From Mycobacterium scrofulaceum (GTDB lineage Bacteria; Actinomycetota; Actinomycetes; Mycobacteriales; Mycobacteriaceae), in contig NZ_MVIJ01000044.1 of assembly GCF_002086735.1 (NCBI RefSeq), positions 1 through 49,243 on the forward strand: a DNA stretch of 49,243 nucleotides. Direction: 5' to 3'. Every line of letters starts with the position of its first letter. Position 1 is the stretch's first letter. The notes beneath the pieces were generated by a model. It worked only from the letters and a program-made list of their open reading frames with translations, did not search any database and had not been told where the DNA came from. Below, in pieces: positions 1-8,458 of the stretch. Made by a program: the position numbers and the translations under genes.

Positions 1-2
1 CC

Positions 3-62
3 GCCGGACCGCCGGCCGTCCCCATCCCGCACATCCCCCTGCCCGGCATCCCCCATCTGTAG
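3..62 (+). CDS. C-terminal end of a proline-rich protein (partial)
   Basis: An open frame enters from the left edge and stops at TAG 60-62. The visible 19 residues are almost all Pro, Gly, Ile and His (ending PLPGIPHL), as in low-complexity tails of mycobacterial secreted or PE/PPE-like proteins. The rest of the gene is outside the window, so family and function cannot be judged, and chance openness of a GC-rich frame is possible. Positions 63-315 downstream hold no gene that I can support. Confidence 0.35.
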   Translation, partial: AGPPAVPIPHIPLPGIPHL

Positions 63-315
63 CGGGTAGTGGCACCGAGGCGTTATTCTCGTTTTTCGCA
101 ACGCATTTCGTCATCTATGGGACTCCGCAACCAGGCGAGGCGGCCGTGCCGCCGAGCCACGCTGCGCGGCCGCACCCCAGGGCAACATCAGTGACGCTTG
201 GCCGTTGGGGTAGTGACTTTCGGCCCGAGCAAAGGACCTCGCTCAGTGCCCAGAGTTAACCCATGCCAACTGCTGCTCAACTCGGTTTGAACCGTGCCGG
301 ACTAAGGGGGCCGTC

Positions 316-708
316 GTGTTCCGCGCAGATCTGATCCGCCGACCGTTGGTCGGGGCAATCGGTGCGGGCGCCGTGGCCGGCACCCTCGTGTGCGCCACCG
401 CGGGGACCGCCGCGGCCGACCCCCCGCCCCGGCCGCCCAACTGCACGGCCGCCGACGTCGCCGGTGTCGCGGCCGGTGTGGCCGCGGCGCTGTCGACCTA
501 CCTCTACACCCACCCGGACTTGAACGGCTTCTACACCGGCCTTCAGGACCAGCCCAAAGACCAGATCCGTGAGGATGTGCAGCAGTACTTCAACGCCAAC
601 CCGCAGGAGCAAGCCGACCTCGAGAACATCCGTCAGCCGCTGGCGGACATCAGGCAACGTTGCCAGTGGACACCGCTTGTCGGGCAGCCCGGTGCCACCC
701 CAGACTGA
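316..708 (+). CDS. Hemophore-related secreted protein (Rv0203-like family)
   Basis: 130 aa from a GTG start. An Arg-containing n-region is followed by a hydrophobic Ala/Gly-rich stretch and an A-D-P cleavage region near residue 35, typical of a Sec signal peptide. The mature part begins with a Cys in NCTAADVAGVAAGV and has a second Cys near the end (RQRCQW), with a helical YLYTHPDLNGF segment and a YFNANP segment between. This pattern is that of the small helical mycobacterial hemophore-related proteins, which bind heme outside the cell for heme-iron uptake. Heme binding here is inferred from the family. A second small secreted protein follows 48 bp downstream and may be co-transcribed. Confidence 0.75.
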   Translation: MFRADLIRRPLVGAIGAGAVAGTLVCATAGTAAADPPPRPPNCTAADVAGVAAGVAAALSTYLYTHPDLNGFYTGLQDQPKDQIREDVQQYFNANPQEQADLENIRQPLADIRQRCQWTPLVGQPGATPD

Positions 709-756
709 TGGGGAACGCCCGTGTGCCAACGCACGGCCTGGGTTAAGGAGATCCCG

Positions 757-1053
757 ATGAAGGCGTGGGCACGGTCCCGGACCGCAGGAGGAATAGCCAT
801 ACTGGCCCTCGTCGCGATTCCGGAGACGTATGCCGTCGTGCAGCCCTCCGGGGCGGCCAACGCGGACGTCTGCGCCAGCGTCGGCAGGCGTGTTTCGGTG
901 AGCGGGTGCACCAACGTCGCCGATACGATCAACGCCAACGTCGCACCGCCGGACGCGTATGCGCCGCTGCCGCAGGACTTTCCGCCCCCACCGCCACCGG
1001 TCAACGTGTGCGTGGGAGGCGGGCGGCGAGTCCATGTCAGTGGGTGCTTCTGA
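757..1053 (+). CDS. Small secreted protein with a duplicated Cys motif
   Basis: 98 aa, starting at ATG 757 with a clear ribosome binding site (AAGGAG, six bases upstream). The N-terminus (MKAWARSRTAGG then a hydrophobic run) is a signal peptide with a likely cleavage around residue 35. The mature part carries two copies of the same motif, VCASVGRRVSVSGC and VCVGGGRRVHVSGC, separated by a linker ending in a polyproline run (PPPPPP). Each copy has two Cys about 13 residues apart, suggesting disulfide-closed units. I do not recognise a characterised family. It lies 48 bp after the hemophore-like gene on the same strand. Confidence 0.7.
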   Translation: MKAWARSRTAGGIAILALVAIPETYAVVQPSGAANADVCASVGRRVSVSGCTNVADTINANVAPPDAYAPLPQDFPPPPPPVNVCVGGGRRVHVSGCF

Positions 1054-1086
1054 ACTGGCGTTCCGAGCCGGCGGTGGTATCGCCGG

Positions 1087-1986
1087 TCATCGGCTAGCAG
1101 TGCTCCCGCCTCGTCGCGGCCGGTGCGCCTTGAGCACGTCGGCGTTCGCCAGCGTTTGCGCCTGAGCGGCCAGTGTCGATGCCCTGTTGGCATAGGCCAT
1201 TGCTTCGGCCTCGTTCGTCGGTTGCCTGCCGTGCGCCGCAGCCAGATACCGCTTGGCCTCTTCGGCGCGGGCCGCGGCCTCGGCGCCGATGCTCTGGCGA
1301 TGCCGGGCGACATAGTCCGAGACCTGGCGCGTCCGCGCGTCCGCGGTCGCCAACGCCTGCGCCGGCGACTGCCACTCGATGTTGGCCTGCCCGCCGCGGG
1401 TGTCGATCCGCCGCCGGCGCGCGCGATAGAGCAGGAGAAACACCAGGACCACGACGACGACCACGATGACCACGACGAGGCCGCCCACGATCGGCAACCA
1501 GATCGGCTTCGACGAGCTCACCGACACGTCCAACCCGTCGGCCGCGGCGACCGCGGCGCCGCTCCAGTCCTTGGCATCCACCGCAGGTTCAATTCGCTTG
1601 CTCCGCAGAGTGTCCAGCTCGGCCAGGGTCAGGCCGGGCACCTGCGGCGGCACCGCGAACGCGTACGTCTTCGTGTTCGTGGCCACGGCCAGCAGCACGT
1701 CGCGGCCGCCCAATCCGCTGGCGTTACGCGTCCGGTCGGCCCAGTTCTCCGGTTTGAACCTGGAGAAGTTGTCGACGTAGACCACCCATAACTGGATGTG
1801 CCGATCGCGGTAGAGCCGGTCGATTGCCGAGCTGACCGCCGCCCGACCGGGGTCCGTCAACACGCCGCCGCTGTCGGTGATGTGATCCGTGAGCTTCAAC
1901 GGTTGCTGCGCCCCAGCGGGCGCCGCCAGCAGTAAGGCCGCTGTGAGGATCGTCAGGACCGCACCGAACAGGCGACTACCGCGCAT
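1087..1986 (-). CDS. TPM-domain membrane-anchored protein
   Basis: 299 aa. Residues 1-26 form a signal peptide (MRGSRLFGAVLTIL through APAGAQ). Residues about 30-150 match the TPM (TLP18.3/Psb32/MOLO-1) domain, with the hallmark ITDSGGVLT start and LWVVYVDNF strand. A strongly hydrophobic valine-rich helix lies near residues 165-190, followed by an Arg-rich stop-transfer (RARRRR) and a cytoplasmic Ala-rich helical tail. TPM proteins are extracytoplasmic and have been linked to repair or quality-control roles; the function here is unknown. The mycobacterial relative I recall is about twice as long, so this is a short version. It converges with the small secreted-protein gene 33 bp away. Confidence 0.7.
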   Translation of the reverse strand: MRGSRLFGAVLTILTAALLLAAPAGAQQPLKLTDHITDSGGVLTDPGRAAVSSAIDRLYRDRHIQLWVVYVDNFSRFKPENWADRTRNASGLGGRDVLLAVATNTKTYAFAVPPQVPGLTLAELDTLRSKRIEPAVDAKDWSGAAVAAADGLDVSVSSSKPIWLPIVGGLVVVIVVVVVVLVFLLLYRARRRRIDTRGGQANIEWQSPAQALATADARTRQVSDYVARHRQSIGAEAAARAEEAKRYLAAAHGRQPTNEAEAMAYANRASTLAAQAQTLANADVLKAHRPRRGGSTASR

Positions 1987-2066
1987 ACGGGTAATTTAGC
2001 CGTCGGCTCACGATGTGGCGGACACTGCCGCCCGCGGAAACGCGCGGGCCGGGGCGCCACCCGCGG

Positions 2067-2453
2067 CTACGCCTGTTCCGCCACGCCGTCGAGATAGAAC
2101 CACCGGCCGGCGCGGCGCTCGAAGCGGCTTCGCTCGTGCAGGCTGCCGGCGCGGCCCACGGACTCGAACCGGGCAATGAATTCCACCTCCCCGCCGTCGT
2201 CTTCCGGACCACCCGCGACGGTGTCAAGCACGCTCAGACCGGTCCAGGTGATGTGCGGATCGACCGTCACGTCGGACGGCCGCGTGCGCGGGTGCCAGGT
2301 GCGGAACAGGTAGTCAGCGTCACCCTGGGCGAACGCCGAGTACCTCGATCGCATCAATTCCTCGGCCGTGCCGGCCTGCACCTCGCCCTCGTGAAGCGGC
2401 CGGCAGCAGGCGCGATAGTCATCGTCACCGCCGCAGGGACACGGTTCCTTCAT
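2067..2453 (-). CDS. YchJ-family (UPF0225) protein with SEC-C-type zinc motif
   Basis: 128 aa from ATG 2453, chosen because the protein then begins MKEPCPCGG as in the family and because the upstream P450 stops only 2 bp away. The N-terminal CPCGG ... CC motif (Cys5, Cys7, then CCRPL) is the SEC-C metal-binding signature. The rest (MRSRYSAF, FRTWHPRTRP, W..L.VLD) matches the NTF2-like YchJ domain. The biochemical role of YchJ proteins is not known. The two-base spacing suggests translational coupling to the P450. Confidence 0.85.
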   Translation of the reverse strand: MKEPCPCGGDDDYRACCRPLHEGEVQAGTAEELMRSRYSAFAQGDADYLFRTWHPRTRPSDVTVDPHITWTGLSVLDTVAGGPEDDGGEVEFIARFESVGRAGSLHERSRFERRAGRWFYLDGVAEQA

Positions 2454-2455
2454 GC

Positions 2456-3583
2456 TCAGAGCCTGACAGACCGTTGCGGCGGCGCGGCGCTCGCGGCGTA
2501 CCGCCACCGGAGTGGCACGTGAACCGGGAACCAACCGTCGAAAATGTCGCTCGGCGACGGGCCATAGGGCTTGGGATACCACGCTTTGGGGACCTCACCG
2601 CTGTTCCAGTCGAACCAGAAGAACGGGATCTTGGCGAGCCACACTTCGAAGAACACGCCCAGCAGGTCGCGGGCCAAGTGCGACGCCGGACACCGGTGCG
2701 GCCCTCCCCCGAAGCTCCAATTCCGCTGTGGTCCATCAAGTTTGATGTCATGACCGGACATATCGTCAGCCTCGTCGCGGTGAACGAATCCGACGCACAA
2801 CTCGACAGGCGCCCCGGCCGGGACCGTCGTTTCGCCGATCGTCACGCTGCGGCTCGTGATTCGGGACACGGTCTTCGCCCCGCCATCCAGCCGCAGCAGC
2901 TCTTCGATGAACCTGCGTTGCCGGTCAGGGTTTTCACGTAACTCGCGCTGCAGCACCGGCTTTCGCGCCAGTACTGCCAACCCGGCCTTGATAGCGAACG
3001 ACGCGAAGATGAAGCCGCGACCCACCGAGGCCATCAGTCCCAGCACCTCTTCGTCGGTCAGGGGTTCGTCGGCGAGGAGGCTGATCACATCGGGACCGCC
3101 CTGCGGGGCCCGGCGGATGGCCGCCACCAGGTCGGTGTTGACCGCGTCGGGAGCGACGTCCGTCGGCAGCCCGCAAACCGTGACGAAGGCTGCGCGCCAA
3201 ACGACCTCGGCGACCCCCGCACCGTCGCAGCCGTCCAGTTGCGTCGCTACGGCGTCGACGCATGTTTCGACGATCGCGCGCACGGGCTGCAGCATGTCCC
3301 GCGAATTGCCGGGAGTGAACAACTGCTCGACCATGATTTTCCGGTACGGACCGAATGGCGGATTGCCCGGCATCAGCTCGCCTTGGCGGCTGGCGAAGAG
3401 CTCGCCATCGCGGATGGCAGCGAGGACGTCGTCGCGCCGCCACAACACGTACGTGCCGTCGGGCTGCCGCAGCACTCTGCGACCGGCCCGTTCCGCGGCG
3501 GCCAGCCACTCCCGGAAACCCGTGGCCGCTTCCTCGTCGGAGCGCATGACTTCCAGCGCGGCGTCGCTAACCGGCTCGGTCAC
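2456..3583 (-). CDS. Cytochrome P450 with atypical I-helix
   Basis: 375 aa heme-thiolate monooxygenase. The heme-binding loop FGGGPHRC places the ligand Cys at residue 298, and the ExxR pair is E228-L-L-R231. The I-helix, where P450s normally have an A-G-x-D/E-T-T stretch, reads ASFAIK at residues 194-199, so the acid-alcohol pair used for proton delivery to bound oxygen seems to be missing. It may therefore work by substrate-assisted chemistry, use peroxide, or act on an unusual substrate. Short for a P450 (about 400 is usual). It is followed by the YchJ-like gene 2 bp downstream. Substrate unknown. Confidence 0.9.
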   Translation of the reverse strand: MTEPVSDAALEVMRSDEEAATGFREWLAAAERAGRRVLRQPDGTYVLWRRDDVLAAIRDGELFASRQGELMPGNPPFGPYRKIMVEQLFTPGNSRDMLQPVRAIVETCVDAVATQLDGCDGAGVAEVVWRAAFVTVCGLPTDVAPDAVNTDLVAAIRRAPQGGPDVISLLADEPLTDEEVLGLMASVGRGFIFASFAIKAGLAVLARKPVLQRELRENPDRQRRFIEELLRLDGGAKTVSRITSRSVTIGETTVPAGAPVELCVGFVHRDEADDMSGHDIKLDGPQRNWSFGGGPHRCPASHLARDLLGVFFEVWLAKIPFFWFDWNSGEVPKAWYPKPYGPSPSDIFDGWFPVHVPLRWRYAASAAPPQRSVRL

Positions 3584-3716
3584 CGCGCACCACCGACTTT
3601 CACGTTCGGCGGTCGCTGGGAAACTACGTCTTACCGGCGCCGCCTGGGACTTTGACGCCGAAGTCTATCCCCGAGGTCGGCGAGATGTCGCCGCAACGGT
3701 CGCCGGTTTGCGGCGG

Positions 3717-4262
3717 CTAGGTGTGGACCTTCCAGCCCGCCAGGGGGGTGGGCGCCGCCGGAGCGTTGGGGTCGTTGAACTCGATGTACACGTCACCCTG
3801 GTTGACACTGCTGTCGTAGGCGATGTATCCGTGGGCGGTTTGGCCGTTGGTGACGCTGCCCGAACGCAGGGGCGGCGTCTTGTTGATCTTCTGGTAGTCA
3901 GCGGTGGATGAGCCGCCTTGCACGTCCCGGTAGGGGTCTTGCCTCCACGGGGAGGACGCGGCGGTCAGAGTGGTCGCGCTGTAGCTGAATGGTGCATCCG
4001 ACTTGCCGACGATGGTGAGCTCGACGACGTTGCATCCCCCGCCGGTCAGGCCGCAGCCCGACGAGACCCAGGTCGCGTTGTTGAGCGTGACGTCGGCGGT
4101 CGCGGTGCTGTATTCCGTGACGTGGATGGTGGTGCCGGATTTTCCGGTCGGGAACGGCGACTGTTGGGGTGTCGGGTCCGCGGCGGCGAGCGGCGCCGTC
4201 GCACAAGCTGTTATCACAACCAACGTCACGACCGCTGCGCTCACCGGAGTCGATATGGCCAC
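3717..4262 (-). CDS. MPT63/DUF1942-like secreted protein
   Basis: About 181 aa from GTG 4262. The frame is open further upstream, but a longer form would run into the CoA-transferase gene, so the exact start is unsure; a TTG near 4360 would add a basic n-region. The sequence has a hydrophobic export signal ending ACATAPLAAADP, then a beta-rich domain with a Cys pair (SSGCGLTGGGC) and a C-terminal GYIAYD ... VYIEFND ... GWKV pattern resembling the immunoglobulin-like MPT63 family of secreted mycobacterial antigens. Role unknown. It follows the CoA-transferase on the same strand, but its export signal suggests a separate function. Confidence 0.6.
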   Translation of the reverse strand: MAISTPVSAAVVTLVVITACATAPLAAADPTPQQSPFPTGKSGTTIHVTEYSTATADVTLNNATWVSSGCGLTGGGCNVVELTIVGKSDAPFSYSATTLTAASSPWRQDPYRDVQGGSSTADYQKINKTPPLRSGSVTNGQTAHGYIAYDSSVNQGDVYIEFNDPNAPAAPTPLAGWKVHT

Positions 4263-4389
4263 CAGCAGACGATAACGCGGATTGTGCTCGTGGTAACCCG
4301 GTATGCGACTGCGGGGATCGGTGGCCCCATCGGTGAAGGGCTGCGGGGGCCGGTCCGCGACCAACTGGTCAACAGTCGTCCGCCGGCGT

Positions 4390-5562
4390 TCAGATAGCAC
4401 CGATCGCACGGAGGCGCGCGATTCCGGCCGGTTCGTAGCCGGCCAGGGCGGCGAGTAACTCCTCCGTGTGCTGCCCGACGTGCGGCGCGGCCGGCGGTGC
4501 AAAGTCTTCGTCGGGTTTGGTCTTGATGCACGTTCCGATGAATCGCTGCGAGGTTCCCTCCGGCTGAGCCTGTTCGTAGACCAGCCGGCGAGCCTTCATG
4601 TGGTCGTCCTCGAACAGGTCTGCTCCCAAAAAAGCCGGCGCCCCTGCGATGTCGGTCGCAATGAAGAAGTCAGTCCATTCCCTGCGGGTGCGGCTTTTGA
4701 ATATTGTCGTCAACTCCTCGCGCAGCCGGGCCTCTGCCTCGAGATCCTCCCCCGGCTTCCGGCGACCTGGTTCGTAGAGATCCATCCTGTCGAGTGACTC
4801 GCAGAATCTGCGCCAGAACTTGTCTTCCAGGGCGTTGAACACCACGTAGTTGCCGTCGCCCGTTTCGTAGTACTGGTAGCGAAGCGAAGCACGAATTCCC
4901 TCGCCGTAGCCCGGCTGACCGTTCGCGAGCGCCGTGAGGTGCTGAAAGTTCCAGTTGATCGCCGCATCGACCTGCGCCACTTCGACGTACTGCGGTTTGC
5001 CGTCGCGGCGGGCGGCATGAAGCGCGGCGAGTACGCCCATCGCCGCGTACAGCGGTCCCGCCAGAACACCCGTCGTCCCTGTGGACGCCCCCGAAAGGCG
5101 TGGTGTTCCATCCGCTTCGATGATCGGCGGACTCAAGCCGGCGAAACAGTCGAAGGACAGCCCGTGCGTGGGCAATCGGGTGTAGGGCCCATAGCTGCCC
5201 ATGCCATTGAGCGCGCAATAGACAACCGTCGGGTTGACTGCGACGATGTCGTCGTAGCTGAAGCCGAGCCGGTCCGCGGTTCCGTAACGTAAACCGTCGA
5301 CGACTACCGCCGATTTCGCGGCCAAGCGGCGAAACGCCTCTTGACCATCACCCGTTTTCAGGTTTATCGCCACACTCTTCTTGCCGCGGTTCCAGTGCGA
5401 GTCCTGCAGCCCGCCGCCGGAAACCGCCGAACCGCGGAACCCGGCGCCGCCGGGCGGCTCCACTTTGATCACCTCTGCGCCGAGGTCCGCCAGATGCCCG
5501 CCCAGCGCATCCGCGGAGAACAGCGACACCTCGAGGACCCGGACGTCCCGGAGAAGTTCCAT
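4390..5562 (-). CDS. Class III (CaiB/BaiF) CoA-transferase family protein
   Basis: 390 aa from ATG 5562 (GGAAGGG upstream). The start LLRDVRVLEVSLFSADALGGHLADLGAEVIKVEPP is the classic family entry, followed by the HWNRGKKSVAINLK segment. The family moves CoA between acyl groups through an aspartyl-CoA thioester intermediate. In the usual catalytic region before the LAAL helix I align the Asp position with a hydrophobic residue (TGTTGVLAGPLYAAMG), so the nucleophile may be absent or displaced. It ends the left catabolic operon, 70 bp after the aldehyde dehydrogenase, and would activate an acid product. Substrate unknown. Confidence 0.85.
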   Translation of the reverse strand: MELLRDVRVLEVSLFSADALGGHLADLGAEVIKVEPPGGAGFRGSAVSGGGLQDSHWNRGKKSVAINLKTGDGQEAFRRLAAKSAVVVDGLRYGTADRLGFSYDDIVAVNPTVVYCALNGMGSYGPYTRLPTHGLSFDCFAGLSPPIIEADGTPRLSGASTGTTGVLAGPLYAAMGVLAALHAARRDGKPQYVEVAQVDAAINWNFQHLTALANGQPGYGEGIRASLRYQYYETGDGNYVVFNALEDKFWRRFCESLDRMDLYEPGRRKPGEDLEAEARLREELTTIFKSRTRREWTDFFIATDIAGAPAFLGADLFEDDHMKARRLVYEQAQPEGTSQRFIGTCIKTKPDEDFAPPAAPHVGQHTEELLAALAGYEPAGIARLRAIGAI

Positions 5563-5632
5563 AATGCCGACCCTTCCAACCGCAAGTCCCCGACGTGGAC
5601 CCACGCCGCGTCATCCAAGGCGCGGCGCCCCG

Positions 5633-7156
5633 CTACATCATGGTGATCGACTTCAGCTCGGTGTATTCCTCGAAACCCCAGCGCCCCTGCTCGCGGCCGA
5701 GTCCACTCTGTTTGAAGCCGCCGAACGGCCCACCGCCGTTGAACATGCCGCGCGCCGGCAGTGACCAGCCGGGACCCTGCCCGCCACCCGGATTGACCCC
5801 TAGATCGACACCGGGCGCGACAGTCTGCACCATGATGGTGCCGGTCCGGACCTGCCGGGCGACGTTGAATCCCCTTGCGGCGTTACGGGTCATCACCAAA
5901 CCCGCCAGCCCGTAGATGGAGTCGTTCGCGATGCGAATGGCTTCGTCCTCGGAGCGATAGGTCATCACGGCCAGTACGGGGCCAAACACCTCGTCCTGGC
6001 ACAAGCGCATACCGCTGTGGCAGTCGACGAATGCCGTCGGCTCGTAGTAGAAGCCGCGTTCGAGATGTTCGGGACGTTTGCCGCCGACCACCAGCCGCGC
6101 GCCTTGCTCGAGGCCCGACTGAACGAACGACTCGACGCGCTGGCGCTGCTGATCCCTGATCAGCGGACCGACGACGGTGGCGGGATCACGCGGGTCCCCG
6201 ACCGTGATCGTGGGAGCCATGGCCTTGAGGCCTTCGACATACGCGTCGAGCAGGTGCTCGGGCAGCAGAAGTCGCGACGTGACGGTGCATGCCTGTCCGG
6301 CATGCATCAGCACTTGCCCGAAACCGATTCCCGCAACATCACTTTCCGTGACATCGTCAAGGACGATGTGCGCGCTCTTGCCGCCGAGTTCCAGCTGTGC
6401 GCGCTTCATCGTTGCCGCCGATACTTCGCGGATGCGCCGACCCGTCGCCGTCGAACCGGTGAACCCGATCATGTCGACGCCCCGGTGCGTACACAGCTCC
6501 TCCCCCACGTCGGCACCGCCCACAACGACGTTGAACACGCCGGGCGGCAGGCCCGCCTCCTCACCAACCTTGGCCAGCTCCAAGGCGTTCATCGGGGTCC
6601 ACGGGTGGGGCTTGAGCACCACGGTGCAGCCGACGGCCAAGGCGGACAGGCACTTCTGAATGTTGATCGAGAACGGAAAGTTGAACGGCGTGATGACGCC
6701 GACCACCCCGACCGGTTCGCGGACCACCGTCACGCCGCCCAGGCCGGTCGGCGAAACCGTGGGCCCGCCCGGCGTTTCCACCCACGTCACATCGTGTTCG
6801 ACGAACTCACCGTAGTAGTGCGCGGCCTCGATGGCGCCGCCAACCTGAATCAGGTCGGTGATGAAGCCGGTCGAACCGATCTCCGCGACGACCAGCTCAC
6901 GCAGTTCCGCTTTGCGCTCGTCGAGGATCTGAGCGAGCCGCTTGATGATCTTCGCCCGTTCCCGGACGGACATCCACGGCCACGGCCCGTCGTCGAACGC
7001 CCGCCGGGCAGCCTCGATCGCCATGGCCGCCTGTTTCGGTCCACCATTGACGACGCGGCCGATCAACTCCTCATTGGACGGATCGATGACATCGATGGTG
7101 CCGACGGCGTTGTCGCTCAACCACCGACCGTCGATGAAGCTCTGATACTCCCGCAT
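5633..7156 (-). CDS. NAD(P)-dependent aldehyde dehydrogenase
   Basis: 507 aa from ATG 7156. The catalytic set is complete: Asn159 in PFNFP, Glu256 in ELGGK, Cys290 in GQACT, plus the cofactor-binding FTGST at 232-236 and the C-terminal FGGFKQSGLGRE. It should oxidise an aldehyde to the carboxylic acid with NAD(P)+. It lies between the amidohydrolase (31 bp upstream) and the CoA-transferase (70 bp downstream) on the same strand, so a sequence of alcohol to aldehyde to acid to acyl-CoA is a natural reading, with the alcohol dehydrogenase supplied by the opposite arm of the cluster. Confidence 0.93.
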   Translation of the reverse strand: MREYQSFIDGRWLSDNAVGTIDVIDPSNEELIGRVVNGGPKQAAMAIEAARRAFDDGPWPWMSVRERAKIIKRLAQILDERKAELRELVVAEIGSTGFITDLIQVGGAIEAAHYYGEFVEHDVTWVETPGGPTVSPTGLGGVTVVREPVGVVGVITPFNFPFSINIQKCLSALAVGCTVVLKPHPWTPMNALELAKVGEEAGLPPGVFNVVVGGADVGEELCTHRGVDMIGFTGSTATGRRIREVSAATMKRAQLELGGKSAHIVLDDVTESDVAGIGFGQVLMHAGQACTVTSRLLLPEHLLDAYVEGLKAMAPTITVGDPRDPATVVGPLIRDQQRQRVESFVQSGLEQGARLVVGGKRPEHLERGFYYEPTAFVDCHSGMRLCQDEVFGPVLAVMTYRSEDEAIRIANDSIYGLAGLVMTRNAARGFNVARQVRTGTIMVQTVAPGVDLGVNPGGGQGPGWSLPARGMFNGGGPFGGFKQSGLGREQGRWGFEEYTELKSITMM

Positions 7157-7187
7157 CAAGCGAATCCGTCAGCCACTGAAGCCATTG

Positions 7188-8393
7188 CTAGGTCAGCGTC
7201 GGGTATGGCGCGGGCTCAAAGTCGAAAACCCGGCGGGCATTACCCTGCAGCACTTTGTACTTGTCGAGGTCGGACCGGCCGTCGAGTGCCTTATGGGCGG
7301 CCTGAAGGGAGTTGGGCCATAGGCTGTCGGTGTGCGGGTAATCCGTTTCGATCATCACATTCTCGACGCCGATGAAGTCGAGATTCGCCGCCCCGAAGTC
7401 GTCCTCGATGAAGCAGCCGTACATGTGGTCGCGGAACAGCTGGCGCGGAGACTCCGGGAAGATGTCGGGATCGGTGGGCACCGGGGTCAAGCGCATCGTG
7501 GCCGGGTCAACCGCCCAGTTGTTGGCGCGCAGGTATTGGTAGTCGGCGGCGACATGTTCAGCGCGCTCGATGAGGTAAGGAATCCAGCCGATGCCGCCCT
7601 CGGCAAGCACGATCTTCAGATCGGGGTACTTCTGCAGCTTGCCCGAGAACAGCCAGTCGGTGGTTGAGTTCGCCAGGTTGAGGTTGATGTTGACCGCCTG
7701 AACGCCAAACGGTGCGTCAGGTGCTGTGGTGGGGCTAACCGAGGACGATCCGATGTGTGTGCACAGCGGCATTTTCGTCTCGTTCACCACCGCGAAGAAA
7801 TCGTCCCACTCCCCCGAGTGGATGGACGGAAACCCTAATGGATGCAGGTTCTCCGAGAAGGCGATGGCTTTGGCGCCCTTGCCGGCGCACCGCAGGGTCT
7901 CCTCGACGGCCAGTCGGGTATCCCACAGTGGGATGATCACCATCGGGATGTAGCGACCGGGTGCCGCCGCACACCACTCGTCGATGACGAAGTCGTTGTA
8001 GGCCCGCACGCACTTCAGACCCAGGTCGCGGTCACCGAGGTGGGCGAACATCTGACCACAGAACCGGGGGAAGAAGGGAAAGTTCAAACCCGCGATCACA
8101 TGATCCTCGTCCATGTCGGGGATGCGGGCCACCGGATCGAAATAGGCACGCGGCATCTCGTCGTAATTCACTGGCAGCGGGGAATACTCGGCAGGCCGTT
8201 GGTGAGCCGCAACCAAGATGCCCAACACCGACGCGCGCGCTTGGTCGTAGACCCATGTATCGACGCCGTCGATGCGCTCGACGTGTGGGACTCGATCGCG
8301 ATCGGCGGCCGATGCGCGGTCGACCCATAGGTTCGGTGGCTCGATGATGTGGTCATCGACGGAGATCATCCATTGCAGATCTTGCTTGTCCAC
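7188..8393 (-). CDS. Amidohydrolase-2 family metal-dependent hydrolase
   Basis: 401 aa from GTG 8393, preceded by GGGAGG at a good distance. The N-terminal SVDDHIIEPPNLW motif, CTHIGSSS in the middle, AEGGIGWIPY and the late ETDYPHTDS motif define the amidohydrolase_2 (ACMSD-like) TIM-barrel group. Members are hydrolases or non-oxidative decarboxylases, and mycobacteria have many paralogs next to P450 and CoA-transferase genes. The first metal site reads D-D-H rather than H-x-H, which is common in this actinobacterial subgroup. It sits between a P450 and an aldehyde dehydrogenase. Substrate not predictable. Confidence 0.88.
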   Translation of the reverse strand: MDKQDLQWMISVDDHIIEPPNLWVDRASAADRDRVPHVERIDGVDTWVYDQARASVLGILVAAHQRPAEYSPLPVNYDEMPRAYFDPVARIPDMDEDHVIAGLNFPFFPRFCGQMFAHLGDRDLGLKCVRAYNDFVIDEWCAAAPGRYIPMVIIPLWDTRLAVEETLRCAGKGAKAIAFSENLHPLGFPSIHSGEWDDFFAVVNETKMPLCTHIGSSSVSPTTAPDAPFGVQAVNINLNLANSTTDWLFSGKLQKYPDLKIVLAEGGIGWIPYLIERAEHVAADYQYLRANNWAVDPATMRLTPVPTDPDIFPESPRQLFRDHMYGCFIEDDFGAANLDFIGVENVMIETDYPHTDSLWPNSLQAAHKALDGRSDLDKYKVLQGNARRVFDFEPAPYPTLT

Positions 8394-8458
8394 GGGTTCC
8401 TCCCTGATTTCGCTATGACGTTGGCTGCGAGACGTTATCGGCGGTCGTTTGCCGCACC

